A stretch of 64,000 nucleotides of DNA from Pollenia angustigena (lineage: Eukaryota; Arthropoda; Insecta; Diptera; Polleniidae), in assembly GCA_930367215.1 (NCBI GenBank), contig OV884056.1, positions 50,716,308 through 50,780,307 of the forward strand, read 5' to 3'. Position 1 is the first letter of the stretch; each line of letters begins with the position of its first letter. The translations under genes and the position numbers were made by a program. The notes below the pieces were generated by a model. The model saw only the letters and a program-made list of their open reading frames with translations, searched no databases and was not told the DNA's origin. Shown one piece after another: positions 45,241 through 57,121 of this stretch.

Positions 45241-45644
45241 CAAAACCGTAGACTTCTTCCTAAAAAATGCTTACCAACTTTAAAGATCATGATGTTAAAA
45301 ATTAAGAGCGAGTACGATTTTGACTCCTTTTGTTTTTTTTTTTTGGCAGAAAAAATGGGCTGTACTGCAATATGATGATGATACCACCTCATTTTAAATA
45401 AAAATCTAGTAAGAGTGCTATATTCGGCTGTGTCGAATCTTTGATACCCTGCACCGAGTGTAAAAATATTTCAGGAGTCTTTAGGTGGGAACTATGATAA
45501 ATGATAAACCCTTGTTTTAAAATTTGTTGCAGTTTAAGTCGTATTAATTTAAACTCCGAGAGAACTTTTTATATGGGTCCCGTATTTAGTTATGAACTTA
45601 CTTTCGCAAATTTAAATGATTTCATTTCTAGTCATAATTAAAAA
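44396..45644. other. Unassigned
   Basis: A-run of about 30 near 45212-45241, where mutation by slippage is expected. Short words GATCGAAATT occur as an inverted pair near 44898 and 44930. Nothing else recognised. Confidence 0.5.
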
Positions 45645-46957
45645 TTACGTCGTACAGACCAATCAGCCTACTATCAATATTATCAAAGCTATTCGAAAAA
45701 ATATTCCTTTTAAGTATAACTCCCTATCTTACTGAACACACAATCATTCCGGAACATTAGTTCGGATTCCGAGCAAGGCATGGTACAATCGAACAAGTGC
45801 ATAGAATTGTTACCCAAATTAGATCAGCGTTTGAGAGAAAGGAATATTGCTCAGCACTGTTTATAGACAATTCCCAAGCATTCGACAAAGTTTGGCATGA
45901 TGGGCTGATCACTTAAATAATACGAATGCTTCCACAAAACACTCACAAACTCCTTAAGAGCTATTTAACTGGCAGAACATTCATTGTTAGATCAAAAAAC
46001 CAATACTCCCCCACCAAGAAAATATCTGCTGGTGTCCCTCAAGGCAGCATATTAGGGCCGTTAATCTTTATAATATATACAGCTGATATGCCAACAAGCC
46101 CGAGCACACATACTTCTACGTTTGCAGACGACACAGCATTTATTAGTGTTAATCAGGACCCAAAAGTTGCATCGCAGCATTTACAGTCCCACATCAATGA
46201 ACTAGAAGCCTGGCTAAAAAATGGAAGATAAATGTTAACCCGGCTAAATGTGCTTACTTAACTTTTACGCTCAGAAGACAAACGTGCCCTGCTGTAAAAA
46301 TAAATAACATCACTGTTCCGGTAGAAAGCCATGTTAAATACTTGGGAATTCATATAGATAGAAGCCTGACCTGGTCTCGTCATATTGAAGCGAAAATAAC
46401 GGCTATGAAACTTAAAGCAGCTCAACTACATTGGCTAATCGATCGAAACTCAAACTTATCCTTAGACAACAAAGTTCTCTTATACAATTCTATCATAAAA
46501 CCAATATGGACATATGGCATCCAATTATGGGGTACTGCATGCGCATCAAACATCCAGAAGCTACAAAGAAGACAGTCTAGGATATTACGGCAAATGGTCT
46601 GCGCCCCATGGTATATACGTAATGACATTATCCACAGAGATCTTAACATCGCTACCATCCAGGAAGAAATTAAAAAGTATTCAGTCAAATACATAGATAA
46701 ACTAATGGTCCATCCCAACTACCTCGCTCGGGATCTAATAAAGTTCGAAGGTCACCGGAGGCTGAAAAGATCCGACACTTTGAGCCTAGCAGGCTTTTTG
46801 GACACTTGAATGCAATTAATTAGCGGCTACATTGGTAACGGCTTACAAATACAAATAAGAATTAGGATTAAGCTTTGAATACATATTGTAATTTTCGACA
46901 AGAAAGATTCAATAAAAAAAAAAAATAAAAAATAATAATTAAAAAATAATTAATAAA
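45645..46957 (+). pseudogene. Jockey-type LINE, 5'-truncated, RT domain to poly(A)
   Basis: The frame starts inside the RT domain: SYRPISLLSILSKLFEK, then TIEQVHRIVTQIR, ALFIDNSQAFDKVWH (motif A, catalytic Asp changed in the FIDNSQAFD context), GVPQGSILGPL (motif B) and TFADDTAFIS (motif C). Two in-frame stops (after IIPEH and after DGLIT) and a one-base loss near 46218 break it. The frame is taken up again at 46342 with YLGIHIDRSLTWSRHIE-like sequence and PIWTYGIQLWG. The end is an AATAAA-rich A tail. ATAATTAAAAA flanks both sides and may be a target duplication, though this is weak in A-rich DNA. Sister copy at 21821. Confidence 0.88.
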
Positions 46958-47472
46958 ACGGTGCATTTCGCCACCATGGTGGTCTATAGCCTTTTTTTTT
47001 AAATCGACTGTGCTGGATTTTAATCCAAATCTGCTTAGCAGAACTAGAAACAATTTGCAACCAAAATGGTTCTTTTCTGTTATGTTTTTCGAAAATGAGC
47101 GTGATTTCAACAGACGGCCATGGATACATCGACTTAGAATTAATCAAAGACACAGAATTTATATACTTTATGGGGCCTTAGATCAATAATTTTAAAAAAA
47201 GTTGCACACGGAATGACAAACTTAGTATACACTAATTTATCACAAGTGGTGAAGCGCATAAAAACTCGATTTGAGTCTTGAATAAATAAATATTTAATAA
47301 AGGCTTGTAGGTTGGCATCGGTTGCTGTTACACACATTAAAGTTTATTAAAAACTACTAAAGTACTACTAGATAATCTATGATCTATATTTTTGCTTTTT
47401 TTTAGTTAAAGACGATTGTAACGGGTTATGCATTTTTCGGTTTCAAATTAAAGTTAAATAAAATACACTTAC
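46958..47472. other. Unassigned
   Basis: No repeat or gene recognised. Confidence 0.5.
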
Positions 47473-47757
47473 GGCTAATAAATCAGTGCAAGTTAAACTC
47501 TCTTTTTGGTTTAAAATGTGTTTAAACCAGCAAATCTATAATACAGGAAACATTTAAGCCAGCTCTAAACGCATAAAATTGGCCTGTTAAACTACCAATA
47601 CAAACCATATGAATTTGACAACATTTAAAATAGTGCTGCCACATTATTATCTTTTGCACTTCATATTACATATGGGGCACTAATTTACAGTTGTTATGTT
47701 TAAACTACATATAAATTTAAGTTTAGTTCAACTAAACCAACGTTTAAACATTAAAAT
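47473..47757. mobile_element. Family E MITE
   Basis: GGCTAATAAATCAGTGCAAG at the left, the common interior (TTTGGTTTAAAATGTGTTTA, ATAGTGCTGCCACATT) and AACTAAACCAACGTTTAAAC near the right end. The final dozen bases of the terminus are not preserved. Confidence 0.65.
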
Positions 47758-47924
47758 TTTTTTTTCATTAGAATGTCTGGACCTTGTTATTATGCATGAA
47801 ATATAATGTAATTTTAATGACTTAATTGGTTGCATCAGTTGATACTTTTGAGGTAGCTTTCGACTACTTTTCCGCATATTTTCGGCGGTATCTCGGCGAT
47901 AATTTGTCGAATGGTGGTTCTGAA
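47758..47924. other. Unassigned short gap
   Basis: Nothing recognised; ends in GTTCTGAA, the left target duplication of the next element. Confidence 0.5.
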
Positions 47925-48536
47925 GGGGGGGGGGGGGGGTGCTTTAATACCATGGGAGATAAGAAGTGAAATGAGAGGTAAAGCCATTTTCTAATATTGC
48001 TAATGTGAGCTAAGGCCATGATGGGTTTATCTCTCATTCAATAGGGAGATAAAGCCTTTTTCTTTTTTTTTTCATTTGAATGGGAGATAAAACCATCATG
48101 GCCTTAGCTCACATTAGCAATATTAGAAAATTGCTTTATCTCTCATTTCAGTTCCGGAGACACTAAAGTAAAGTAATGAAATCTGGCTTCGCATTCTAAA
48201 GTTTTTCTGCGTAGTGGCCAGCGTCCGTGCTAAGGGGGTTTTTCCTCCAGTAGGACGCGCCAGGTGGCTTCGCTGAATAAAGTTTTCCTGCGTGCGTCAC
48301 AAGGATAACAAAATGTTTTTCAATGATAACTAAGGATTTTCCCTTTTACAGAATGTTTACACCATGCAAAACAATATTCTGAAAAAATATGGCTTTATCT
48401 CTCATTTGCGAAAAAAAATTTGGCTATATCTCTCATTTCTCAACATTTTAAATATGGCCATTATGGCTTTATCTCCCATTCAATTGAGCAATAAAGCCAT
48501 CATGGCCTTATCTCACATGGTTTTAAAGCACCCCTC
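47925..48536. mobile_element. Family C MITE, complete, 612 bp, with 8-bp TSD
   Basis: GTTCTGAA lies on both sides (47917-47924 and 48537-48544). The TIR reads GGGGTGCTTTAATACCATGG at the left, after an expanded run of 15 G, and CCATGGT/CACATGGTTTTAAAGCACCCC at the right. Inside is a hairpin of about 70-bp arms (47990-48065 against 48078-48150: GCTAATGTGAGCTAAGGCCA facing its inverse), then one GC-rich 81-bp module (GGCTTCGC at 48185 and 48266) and repeated ATGGCTTTATCTCYCATT words. The 8-bp target fits hAT-type insertion. Non-coding. Confidence 0.8.
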
Positions 48537-48599
48537 GTTCTGAAATGCTGCAACGTTAGGAAATTATCCGCGTAGACAAGATCGTTGACGTGACATCAA

Positions 48600-48961
48600 G
48601 AATTGACGACAAAAACTTGAAATTACGCGTTCTGAAAACTTCCAATACAAGAAACCCAGTACCAAACATTGTCCAGTTCATCATCTAAAATTGCATGCTA
48701 AAAAATGTCGACTATCATACTGCCATAGCGATAATCTACAAATTCGAATTATTCGCCGCAATTTCGCTTAAAAAGCGATATTTTCGGCATTGCGCAAATT
48801 GCGATGATGCTTAAGCCTGACCACATCTGTAACGCTTCAAGTCTCTTCAAATTTGTGTACAATCTTGCCAATTCCTTGCACAGTTGCTCGATTATGACGA
48901 CCATGTGCCTTTTACTCCTCGAAGGAGCATAGGGCCGCAACAAGTTGACGACCATAATCAC
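48600..48961 (-). pseudogene. Tc1/mariner-like transposase relic, N-terminal
   Basis: One minus-strand frame gives HHRNLRNAENIAF and, after a stop and shift, LSEIAANNSNL, resembling the linker between the two helix-turn-helix parts of an IS630/Tc1/mariner-type transposase (RNLRNAENIAAV). Upstream frames contain NLKRLEALQMW and further shifts. No catalytic region is found. The assignment is tentative. Confidence 0.4.
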
Positions 48962-50559
48962 CTTGAGCTTTAATAATAAGTTTTAACTATTTTAATGCGT
49001 TCTTCGGTTGTTAAATAGCAAACCTTCCACCAAATAACCCAATAAAAATGTTGATCATTTTGCGAAGCACTGATGGTACATTTTAAAAAATAAGCGCACA
49101 ATTATGCGCTACGCCATACGACATACAGAGATGCAGTAAAGTAAGTGAACGAGCTCTCAACAAGTTTTATAAAAAAAATAACATTTTATGTGCCACGGCA
49201 TTCCCTTACTACGAAGCAGGTTTGTAAGGAAGAATACTAAAAAATAGCTGTAAAAAACATTCAGTGTGTAAATAAATTAGCTACACTCACCAGTTTTTTT
49301 GTATATGCATTGAATAAAGCGCTTTTTGTTTCAAAAATGTATTGCTTCAAAGTCGGAACTCACCATATAAAATTCATGCCTTCCATAAGCGAGATGGTAA
49401 GCGAAACTCTTACGTTTCCCCTTACAAAACTGCTTCGTTTGTAGCACAATTTTTTATTGGGAAATTACACTTTAGATGACAGATATATAACAACATATCG
49501 ACGTTTTTGAATCCACTAAATGTATAACCCTGTTTAAAGATACTTTTGCTTGAAACTAAAATAAATATGCCACAGAATACTCATAAAAATTGAGAGGAGG
49601 TGTTGCTTTTATTCTATTTTTGTTGTAAACGTGATCGTGTCTAGTTGTTTTAAAGAGATTTAATTCATGTAGTTTTGCTTATTAATTTATAGTTGCTGGT
49701 AATCGATTAATCGTAAAGCGAGTGGATGTATTTGTAATTTAGTAAATGATGATGTTTAAAATCATGTTTTGTGGAGAAACATGCTAGACAGTTGGGTAGG
49801 TAATAAGTTGCCAGTTCTAGATATAAAATATGTTTACTGAGTTATGTTGATAAGCTTGCGTATCTTAAAAAAGTTTGTTTTAGAATGAAACTTTAAACAA
49901 GGAACATTATGCTTTGAAAATGTAGCACCCTTAATTTTAATTGTAATTTATAGTCCTATAATTTTTAGCGATTTTATTTCATTATTTCAACTAGAAATGA
50001 TTCCACTCGAAAGAGCTAAAAAAACTCTTAATTTTATGTTGGCCGGAAAGAGAATGTTTAATATATTATTGATTGGCATATAGTTTCATGATATCGATTT
50101 TGATTATGATGTTGAAAATGTGAAGCATGCTTTCACACTTGCAGCATCTACCATCTACTCTCTAAAATCAATGTCAATGTCACGATTTTTGAAAAACAAA
50201 ACTACTTTCCTTTTTAAAATTTTTTTCTATAAAAGTGATAACGTTTGAAGAGAACATACCAAAATGTATTTCGAATTAATTTTCTTTAAAAATATAAAAA
50301 CAATTAAACAAAACAAATTGACAAATGGTAACACTGCTTTGCAAAACAAATGCCATTTTGTTTTATTGCCACTTTTCAAGTGCTGACACTTAAATAATCG
50401 AAAGATAGAATGGAATACAATGAGTTAGGAACATCTTGTAAAAATGTTAAAAGATGTTGACAGTTGTGAAAAGACTATTAAGCAAAATTTCACAACAACT
50501 TTAAAGCAGTGTTTTCTTTTTTGACAAATAGTTGAGTCTATTTCTATTTTAAATGGATT
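48962..50559. other. Unassigned
   Basis: AT-rich; no gene or repeat recognised. Confidence 0.5.
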
Positions 50560-50655
50560 GAGCGCCCAGGTAGGCTAGCTGGTAGTGATTTAGTCCGCCA
50601 GAGACTCTGCTCTCCTGCAGACAAGCCTAGAGCTTCGCGTTATTAGAAGAAGAAG
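50560..50655 (+). mobile_element. Second tRNA-derived SINE family, copy 2
   Basis: GAGCGCCCAGGTAGGCTAGCTGGTAGTG has its A-box consensus in TAGGCTAGCTGG. The B-box part is lost by a deletion, since GATTTAG runs directly into TCCGCCAGAGACTCTG. The body CTCCTGCAGACAAGCCTAG and the end AGAAGAAGAAGAAAC follow. Apart from the deletion it follows the copy at 39851. Confidence 0.55.
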
Positions 50656-50800
50656 AAACAAATATTATAAATCATCATTTCCTAACGAACTAGTGAAGGA
50701 GAGTTTTAAAATGTTGGTTAAAGGTTTTAATAATCTTAGATGCCCTTTTAAAATTAACAGACTAAATTTCGGTTTTAACTAGAAGGCAGTTTTTCTTTAA

Positions 50801-51664
50801 ATAGGGTGTTTTTTTAGTTTTCCGATAGGGATAAATGTTTAACTAACTGTCATACTAATGAAGTGTGTTTGAATTTTTTTTCGGTAGACTTTGGCAAATA
50901 ACCAAAGCAATGACTTACACCAGAGCAACGTTTACAAATCGTGAACATTTATTTTCAAAATAAGAGCTCTGCTTGCAAAACTTATAGAGCACTGCATCAA
51001 CTTTACGGTTAGGCTCGCTTCTGGCTTAAAGGGTATGTAAGAAAGTTTTTAGAGAAAGCACAATCCTAATGACACTCTTGAGACTCCATTTCATCCTGAA
51101 AAAATCACTGTTTGGAGCGGCTTACATGCCGAGGGCGTCATCGGCTTATTTGTCTTTAAATCCGAAACCGGTGCCAACAATTCCGTTAATGGCGAACGGC
51201 ACACAATTCTTAATTCTTCATTTCTTTTAAATCCTCGTGACATTAAAAATCATTTGTAGGAGGACTGTTTCCAAACACTTTGTTGCGCCAAACGCTCGGA
51301 GACCGAAATAACTCGAGAAATGGACCTGTGAATTGACCACCTCATTGGTGTAATTTGACATCTTTGGACTCCTTTTTGGTGGGAGTATAACAAATCGTTG
51401 GTCTATGCATATAAACCAGCAGCAATTGATCATTAAGATCATTATTGACGAAATAAGACCGGGTGTGCCCGAAAAAGTGGTGAAAAGTTGGACCGACAGT
51501 ATGGCGCTTATAAAGCACATTCGCGGGAGTCATACGCCAGAAATTATCTTTAAAATTAAATACCATGAACTTTGTGGGCTAATAAATCCAAAATTTTGTT
51601 TATTCCACTGACTTTGTTTTATTTGAAAAAAAAAAAACACTGCGTCTTTAAAAAGACCCCCTTA
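50801..51664 (+). pseudogene. mariner element, degenerate, with both ends
   Basis: ATAGGGTGTTTTTTTAG at the left, CTTTAAAAAGACCCCCTTA at the right (inverse match). Frames read YTRATFTNREHLF, then pieces LHPEKITVWSGLHAEGVIG and GANNSVNGER (normally WCGLWAGGIIG and VNGxRY), CCAKRSETEI, SLVYAYKPAAIDH and, at the C-end, EIRPGVPEKVVKSW. At least three stops and several shifts. The catalytic DDD set is not intact: the second Asp is replaced in the QEDCFQTLCC segment. A related but distinct lineage from the copies at 34 and 44 kb. Confidence 0.8.
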
Positions 51665-54349
51665 TCAATGCTTGGATCAAATACGATACATGTATTTTCG
51701 TATTTTCGTATGTTCGTTTTACTTTTGTGAGGACCATAGGGTCGCAAAAACCATATTTTTGTTGCGGTTTCGGTAATCGGGAACTTTCGATCCTGGTGTT
51801 AAAGCTGCTAACTTTGCTACCAATCGTGCCGAGTTGCTATTTATATTTAGCCCGTGCTGCGTATAAGGTTATACCCCCTCCATTCGTTTGTCAAAGCCTC
51901 GTTAGCGTGACAGACGGCACTAAGTCTCGAGTGGACAGTGGGTAAGGTTGACAGTTGGAAGGATTGGCTTTGTTTACAAATGTATCATTTGTTTTCGCTT
52001 CACTTTCCCAAAAGCCCCCCGACCATATACGATTGTCGAAAACAATGTCCTTTATTTCTTAACATAGTTTAGTTTTTAAGACCTTTGCCGTGTTACCGGA
52101 AGCTACTTACACCCGTACCCGTAGCGTCTCAGTTTAACAGTGAGAGTCAACTTCGAACCGAATGAAGTCTATTGGGCCTCAGTGAGGTCTTTTGGAAGTT
52201 TGGTGCAACCCAGGTAGCATTTACGTGATTTGAAAATGCATGAGATTCGGAAGAATGCCGGTACATTTATTAACTACGTCCTCTTAGAGGCGCAACACAT
52301 CTCCTGGGAAGGAATTCGTTGAATTATAACCAAAAATCTTTTTGACAACACAGAAATTCTGCTCCAAAAGAAGTGGTCATCTGTTTAGTCAAGGCCGAAT
52401 AAAGTCAATTTCGGATCATAAATTCTGAACTGAAAAATATGACGGTTTATTATTGGTTTAAAGCATGTGGTTGACATGATAGAATATTACGATGTCTTGG
52501 CTGATTAAAAACTTGAGATGTCTTTTAGCCAATGCGTGCTTCAAAAGAGTCAATTATTATGGGTGCAGGGTCCGTATTATCATATAACCCTATCAAAATA
52601 GATGGCATCATGCTAGAAGCACAAAATTCAGAACATTGCATTGGTGCGAATTCTCTAGTAATTTTGTTGATTGTGTGGGCTAAGCATACGATTACTTTCG
52701 CTTTGTGTTATTGTAATGGTTCTACTCATTTCAATTTTTACTTAATTATACGGATTAAGCTAAGAATATGATTTTGAACAATATCTAGTTTTAAAAGAAT
52801 GTTTCTGTTAATCAATTCCATTGAAAGATAGCTTGACGGATAATTCAAATAATATAGAAAAAATACTTTGGAAACAACGCGATTGTCTAGAAAAAATCAT
52901 TAAAACGTTAGTTCCGAATGCGAATAAACCAGAACACTAACGGAATTTTCGCTAATTCAAAAATGCAAGCAGCATAATGATGATTATCATAATCATAACG
53001 CGTCTGATATTCTTCCCCACCAGCCAGCCAAACAACCCAACTGGTGAACTGTTCGCATAAAAGGCAATCGTGCAAGAAGTGTGTGATTATGTTTGGAGTT
53101 AAAAACTCAAAACAAAAACATGTACCGGTGGGTCTTCTTCCTCTTTAGTCTGCTTTAGTAAATGGTGAATGTGTTTTTGCTTCAACTTCATCATTATTAT
53201 TTTGATTTGGTTGATTTTCTATCTTTTACACTCTACTCAATGGGAAGATGGTTTTTTAGCTTATCGGTAACACGTATGCATAACATAGAAATTACAATTT
53301 TGACGCTCTCAGAGATCTCATAAAGGATAATCAGTATTCATATTTGCTAAATTTATTTCTTGTTTTAATAATTTTATTTTTTGTTAAACACTTATTTGAG
53401 CAAACAGAGCTTATACCAGCGAACATTCTGACTGAAGAGCTCACTAAATTCGACCTTGTCCATTAAAATGGCACTATTTTTTCGTTTTCATGTTTTTTTT
53501 TTGGGGTCTGGGTATGAGGTATGTATGAGCTTTACTCGTATAGCTGTTGTTATGATTATTGAAAGTGTATGACTTCAGACTACATTGTTGCAAAAGTGCT
53601 TAAGTTTTAATGCTTATGTTGTACGTACACATGTGTGTCGCTCTATCTGCCTCTTTGTACGTCTGCCCATTTATCAGCACGTTGAAACAACATTCATTTA
53701 TACCCGTTCTTGTACAAGAACAAATTTGCTTCAATTCCTGAAACAGTATTATTAGCCAGTTGTCGTAGAAGCATCATGTAGAGGAAACAGAACAAAAACA
53801 AAAAACGATTCGTATGGGCCACAATGCCGGCTATTGCTCTTTTTAGTTTTTGTTTTTGTATTATGCTGAAAAAATAGAAATTATACATGTTGCAACATGA
53901 ATATTTATTAAGTTTCGTTGTTTTATTTCTTTACGAATTCGCAATACTTGGACAACTCTTACACTTGTTGTGATTATTTTTGAAAGAAAAAAAAAAAAAA
54001 AAAAGCAACACAAGTTATGATCTTTTTATTCTCACCATAAAGGAACCAACTGGTACTTTAAGAGACCTGCTTAAAATTTATTAAATTCATTTATCCAAAT
54101 TTTGGCTGTTAGATTTTCTGGCTAATGAATGAATAAGATTTTATAAAATAATAATTCCGAAAATCAGCACATGCATCGATCGTAGAGAATTGTAATTTCT
54201 TTGACTGTATTTTCTCAAATTTATTAATTTTCTTTTTGATCGATTTAAATCAGAATCTTTTTGATTAAATGGGAAGACAATCAATAAAATAAAAAAGGAA
54301 TCGCAATCTGCTAAATTAAAAAAAATCGTAAATATTTGGATCCAAATGA
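51665..54349. other. Unassigned, partly higher GC
   Basis: Bases near 51727-51960 and 52080-52330 have a higher GC content than their surroundings but show no domain in any frame. An A-run lies near 53988-54004. No gene could be supported. Confidence 0.45.
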
Positions 54350-54484
54350 TTGTTTTCAAATCGATCGAATATTATCGAACTCTGTGTATTCGAACAAATA
54401 GGATCGTACTCTATTCGATCGGTGATAGTATGGTCACAATAAGAGAAGCTATACCTGGGGACGATTTCAAAAGGAATTGTTATC

Positions 54485-54880
54485 GGAGAAAACCAGTCAA
54501 CATTTGCCATGAAATTGGGTGAATACCGGCATACCCCTCTTAAGGACCCCAACAAAGGAGGAGTGAAAAGAGTGAGGTCTGGTGATGACCAGAAATCCCC
54601 AGCGGCTAAGAGGTTTGTTCAGGCTGCGGCCAGCTTTTTTAAGAATCCAAGCAGGATCTTTAAGGGGACCAACACACCGCGGTGCCCGCGTTGGAAAAAC
54701 TGAGGGTGTCGTTGAGTAAGGACGGTTTTCCAGCGGCAGCCATAGATCGCACGGGACCCTGTTGGAAGGATCAGTGTCGATAGATGGCAGGTGCTAGGGA
54801 ACAAACTTCTCGACGAAATCTTCAGTGTAAAAGGAAGGTCGAGCGAAGTAGCTTTTAAAGGGGCTGACTGCTCAACAAAA
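54485..54880 (+). other. GC-richer coding-like fragment of unknown origin
   Basis: A frame from 54509 reads MKLGEYRHTPLKDPNKGG, KRVRSGDDQKSPAAKRF and AAASFFKNPSRIF, with many Lys/Arg/Ser/Pro. After a stop another frame continues SVDRWQVLGNKLLDEIFSV. Composition is much less AT-rich than the repeat field on both sides, and the sequence interrupts that field sharply. The charged low-complexity start followed by a W..L..KLLD.I motif resembles the ORF1 (gag-like) start of some non-LTR retrotransposons, but I cannot assign it. A captured host exon is the alternative. Confidence 0.35.
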
Positions 54881-55579
54881 AAGGATCATAAATATTTGGA
54901 TTGTTTTCAAATCGATTGAACGTGATCGTGCTCTATTCGCTCGATCGATTCGATCGAATAGGATCGTACTCGATAAGCATCGTATTCATTCTCCCCAATC
55001 GAATTAAGTCGAAGTATAATTGATCAAATCGATACCCTTTTGATCGACTAGAATCGTAATCTATTCGATAAAATAAGATTTGAATATATATGAAAAGGAA
55101 ACTCTTTTTATTCGATCGAGGAAAGTGCGATTATATTCGTTAAAAAAAATTTCTTACTTAATTTGATCATAAAGGATCTTTTCGATTCGATCAAATAGGA
55201 ATGTAATAGAGTTGATACTCTAGTTGTTTAAAGCGGGTCCTTCTCTGTCAGATTGTGCAGTCGAATTTAGTTATATAAAATACATGTATGCCATAGGATC
55301 GTTCTATATTGCAGATAGTTAGATTTTCGTACTAAATTAAAATGCATGGGATGATACTATCGGGGTATTTTTACAAGAACTTTGTTTTCTAAAACAAAAT
55401 AAAGCAAAAAATTAAGATGAAGATAATTCATACGAAGAGAAAAGTTTGGCAATTATGGATGAAAAATGATATCTGGCAAATGTCAACCAGGAGCACGCTG
55501 ACAGATGTCGATTCTTTCATCAAAGTTTTTAATCACTTTTTACCAAAATGGCGGATCTATTTCGGTAATGACAGATTTT

Positions 55580-55850
55580 GAGTTTTAAGGCTGCAATCGA
55601 TTCGATTGGCTCCATAAAGACTCTGTCCTTAACATAGCCCTACAAAAAATAATCCAGTGGTGATAAATCACACGATCTGTCTGGCCACTTTACAGTTGAT
55701 GTTCTTGAAACTATGCCTTCGGGAAATTTGGTTTACAATTAATTGATCGTTTCACTGGCTGCGTGAATGTAATTTTAACCGAACGACCATGTTCATAGTG
55801 GATTCTAATTATTTAAATACGATTTTTGAGCGAAATTGAATTCATTGTAA
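55580..55850 (-). pseudogene. mariner transposase relic
   Basis: The minus-strand frame reads WPDRSCDLSPLDYFL, a stop in place of W, then GYVKDRVFME, the third catalytic Asp region of mariner. Upstream in a shifted frame come PNFPKA and ASETI-like residues of the preceding segment. The rest is gone. It lies inside the decayed repeat field. Confidence 0.6.
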
Positions 55851-57090
55851 CAATTGACAATGCCTTTTCTACGAATACGTCAAAAAACAAAATGTCAAAA
55901 CTATCATGTTGTTGGTGTAACCACAATTAAAAAACAAAGTTCTTGTTGAAAAACCCGATATATTCCAAAGCATTATTTCATACTCTAGTCAATTGTATAG
56001 GATTATGCTCTCTTGTATCGAAAGAATTAAACACATTTTAGTCGAATAACTATTTAATATACACAGTAGGATCAAAGTCAATGCTTTATTTAACCCTAGA
56101 AATCCCTCTGAAAGTTTTTTTGGCTTACGATACCCAAGCTATTAGGATTTTATGATTTATAATTTGTTACATAAGCTTTCTTAATATTTTGATTAAGGGT
56201 GGGGGTTGTGTTTTTAATTTTTGTTATATTTTCCGGTTATTTTTTGTGCTAATAGAGAAGGATCGTACGGATCCTCTGTTATCAAACTCAATTCGATAGA
56301 GTACCATCATTCTCAATTTAAAAGAGTAGGGTCACGCTCAATTAAATGGATTATGATCATATTCAGTTGATAAAGCCTAATTTTTATTAATTTTATAGAG
56401 TACGATCATACTAAATTTGAGAGAGCAGGAAAGTGCTAAGCTCTATAGAGAAGCGTCAATGTCAAAATAATGGATAAAGATTTGCCAAATTCTAAAAATT
56501 CTTCATTTGCCATTACCAATCTTAGTAACCTTAAACTAAAAAAAACGAAATAAAATATAGTTGGCCACATCGATTTCTTAAAAAGTCATCCGCAAACAAC
56601 ATTGGCTTTTCTAAAGGTGTTTTGTTGGCTGTCACATTAGTGTGTCGCCTTTAGAAAGGTGTTAGGGCCTACTGGCGTTACTGTACTACGGCTTGATTCT
56701 ATAAATAGAATAATTTTCACTTCCCTCTGTACATACAAAATTCAACGATAGGATTTTGCTTCCAAGAGGGGAAAAAATTAACTTAGCCTTAGGTGTCATC
56801 ATTTTTATAGGTGCGTTTGTTTCACTCAAACTCACGATTATCTCAAACAAGTAATTTATTTTCAATAAAAGGTAGGCACAAATAATAAAGCAACTTGCAT
56901 TAGACTCTGTTTAGATTTAATGTCTAACATGTCTTCTGTCTTGTCTTGTCGTTACGTTTCATTTCAATTTTTTTGTACATCATTTCTTTTTCCCCCGTTT
57001 TATTTGGTTCGGCTGTGATTTCCTGGAATGAGGCAGCTGAAAAAAAAAATACTTTCATTATAATTATATTTAGAAATTCAATTTGAAATT

Positions 57091-57121
<31 letters not shown>

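Noticed and set aside
46422..46718. Minus-strand open frame of 98 codons
   Set aside because: It lies opposite the Jockey reverse-transcriptase frame; no independent evidence.
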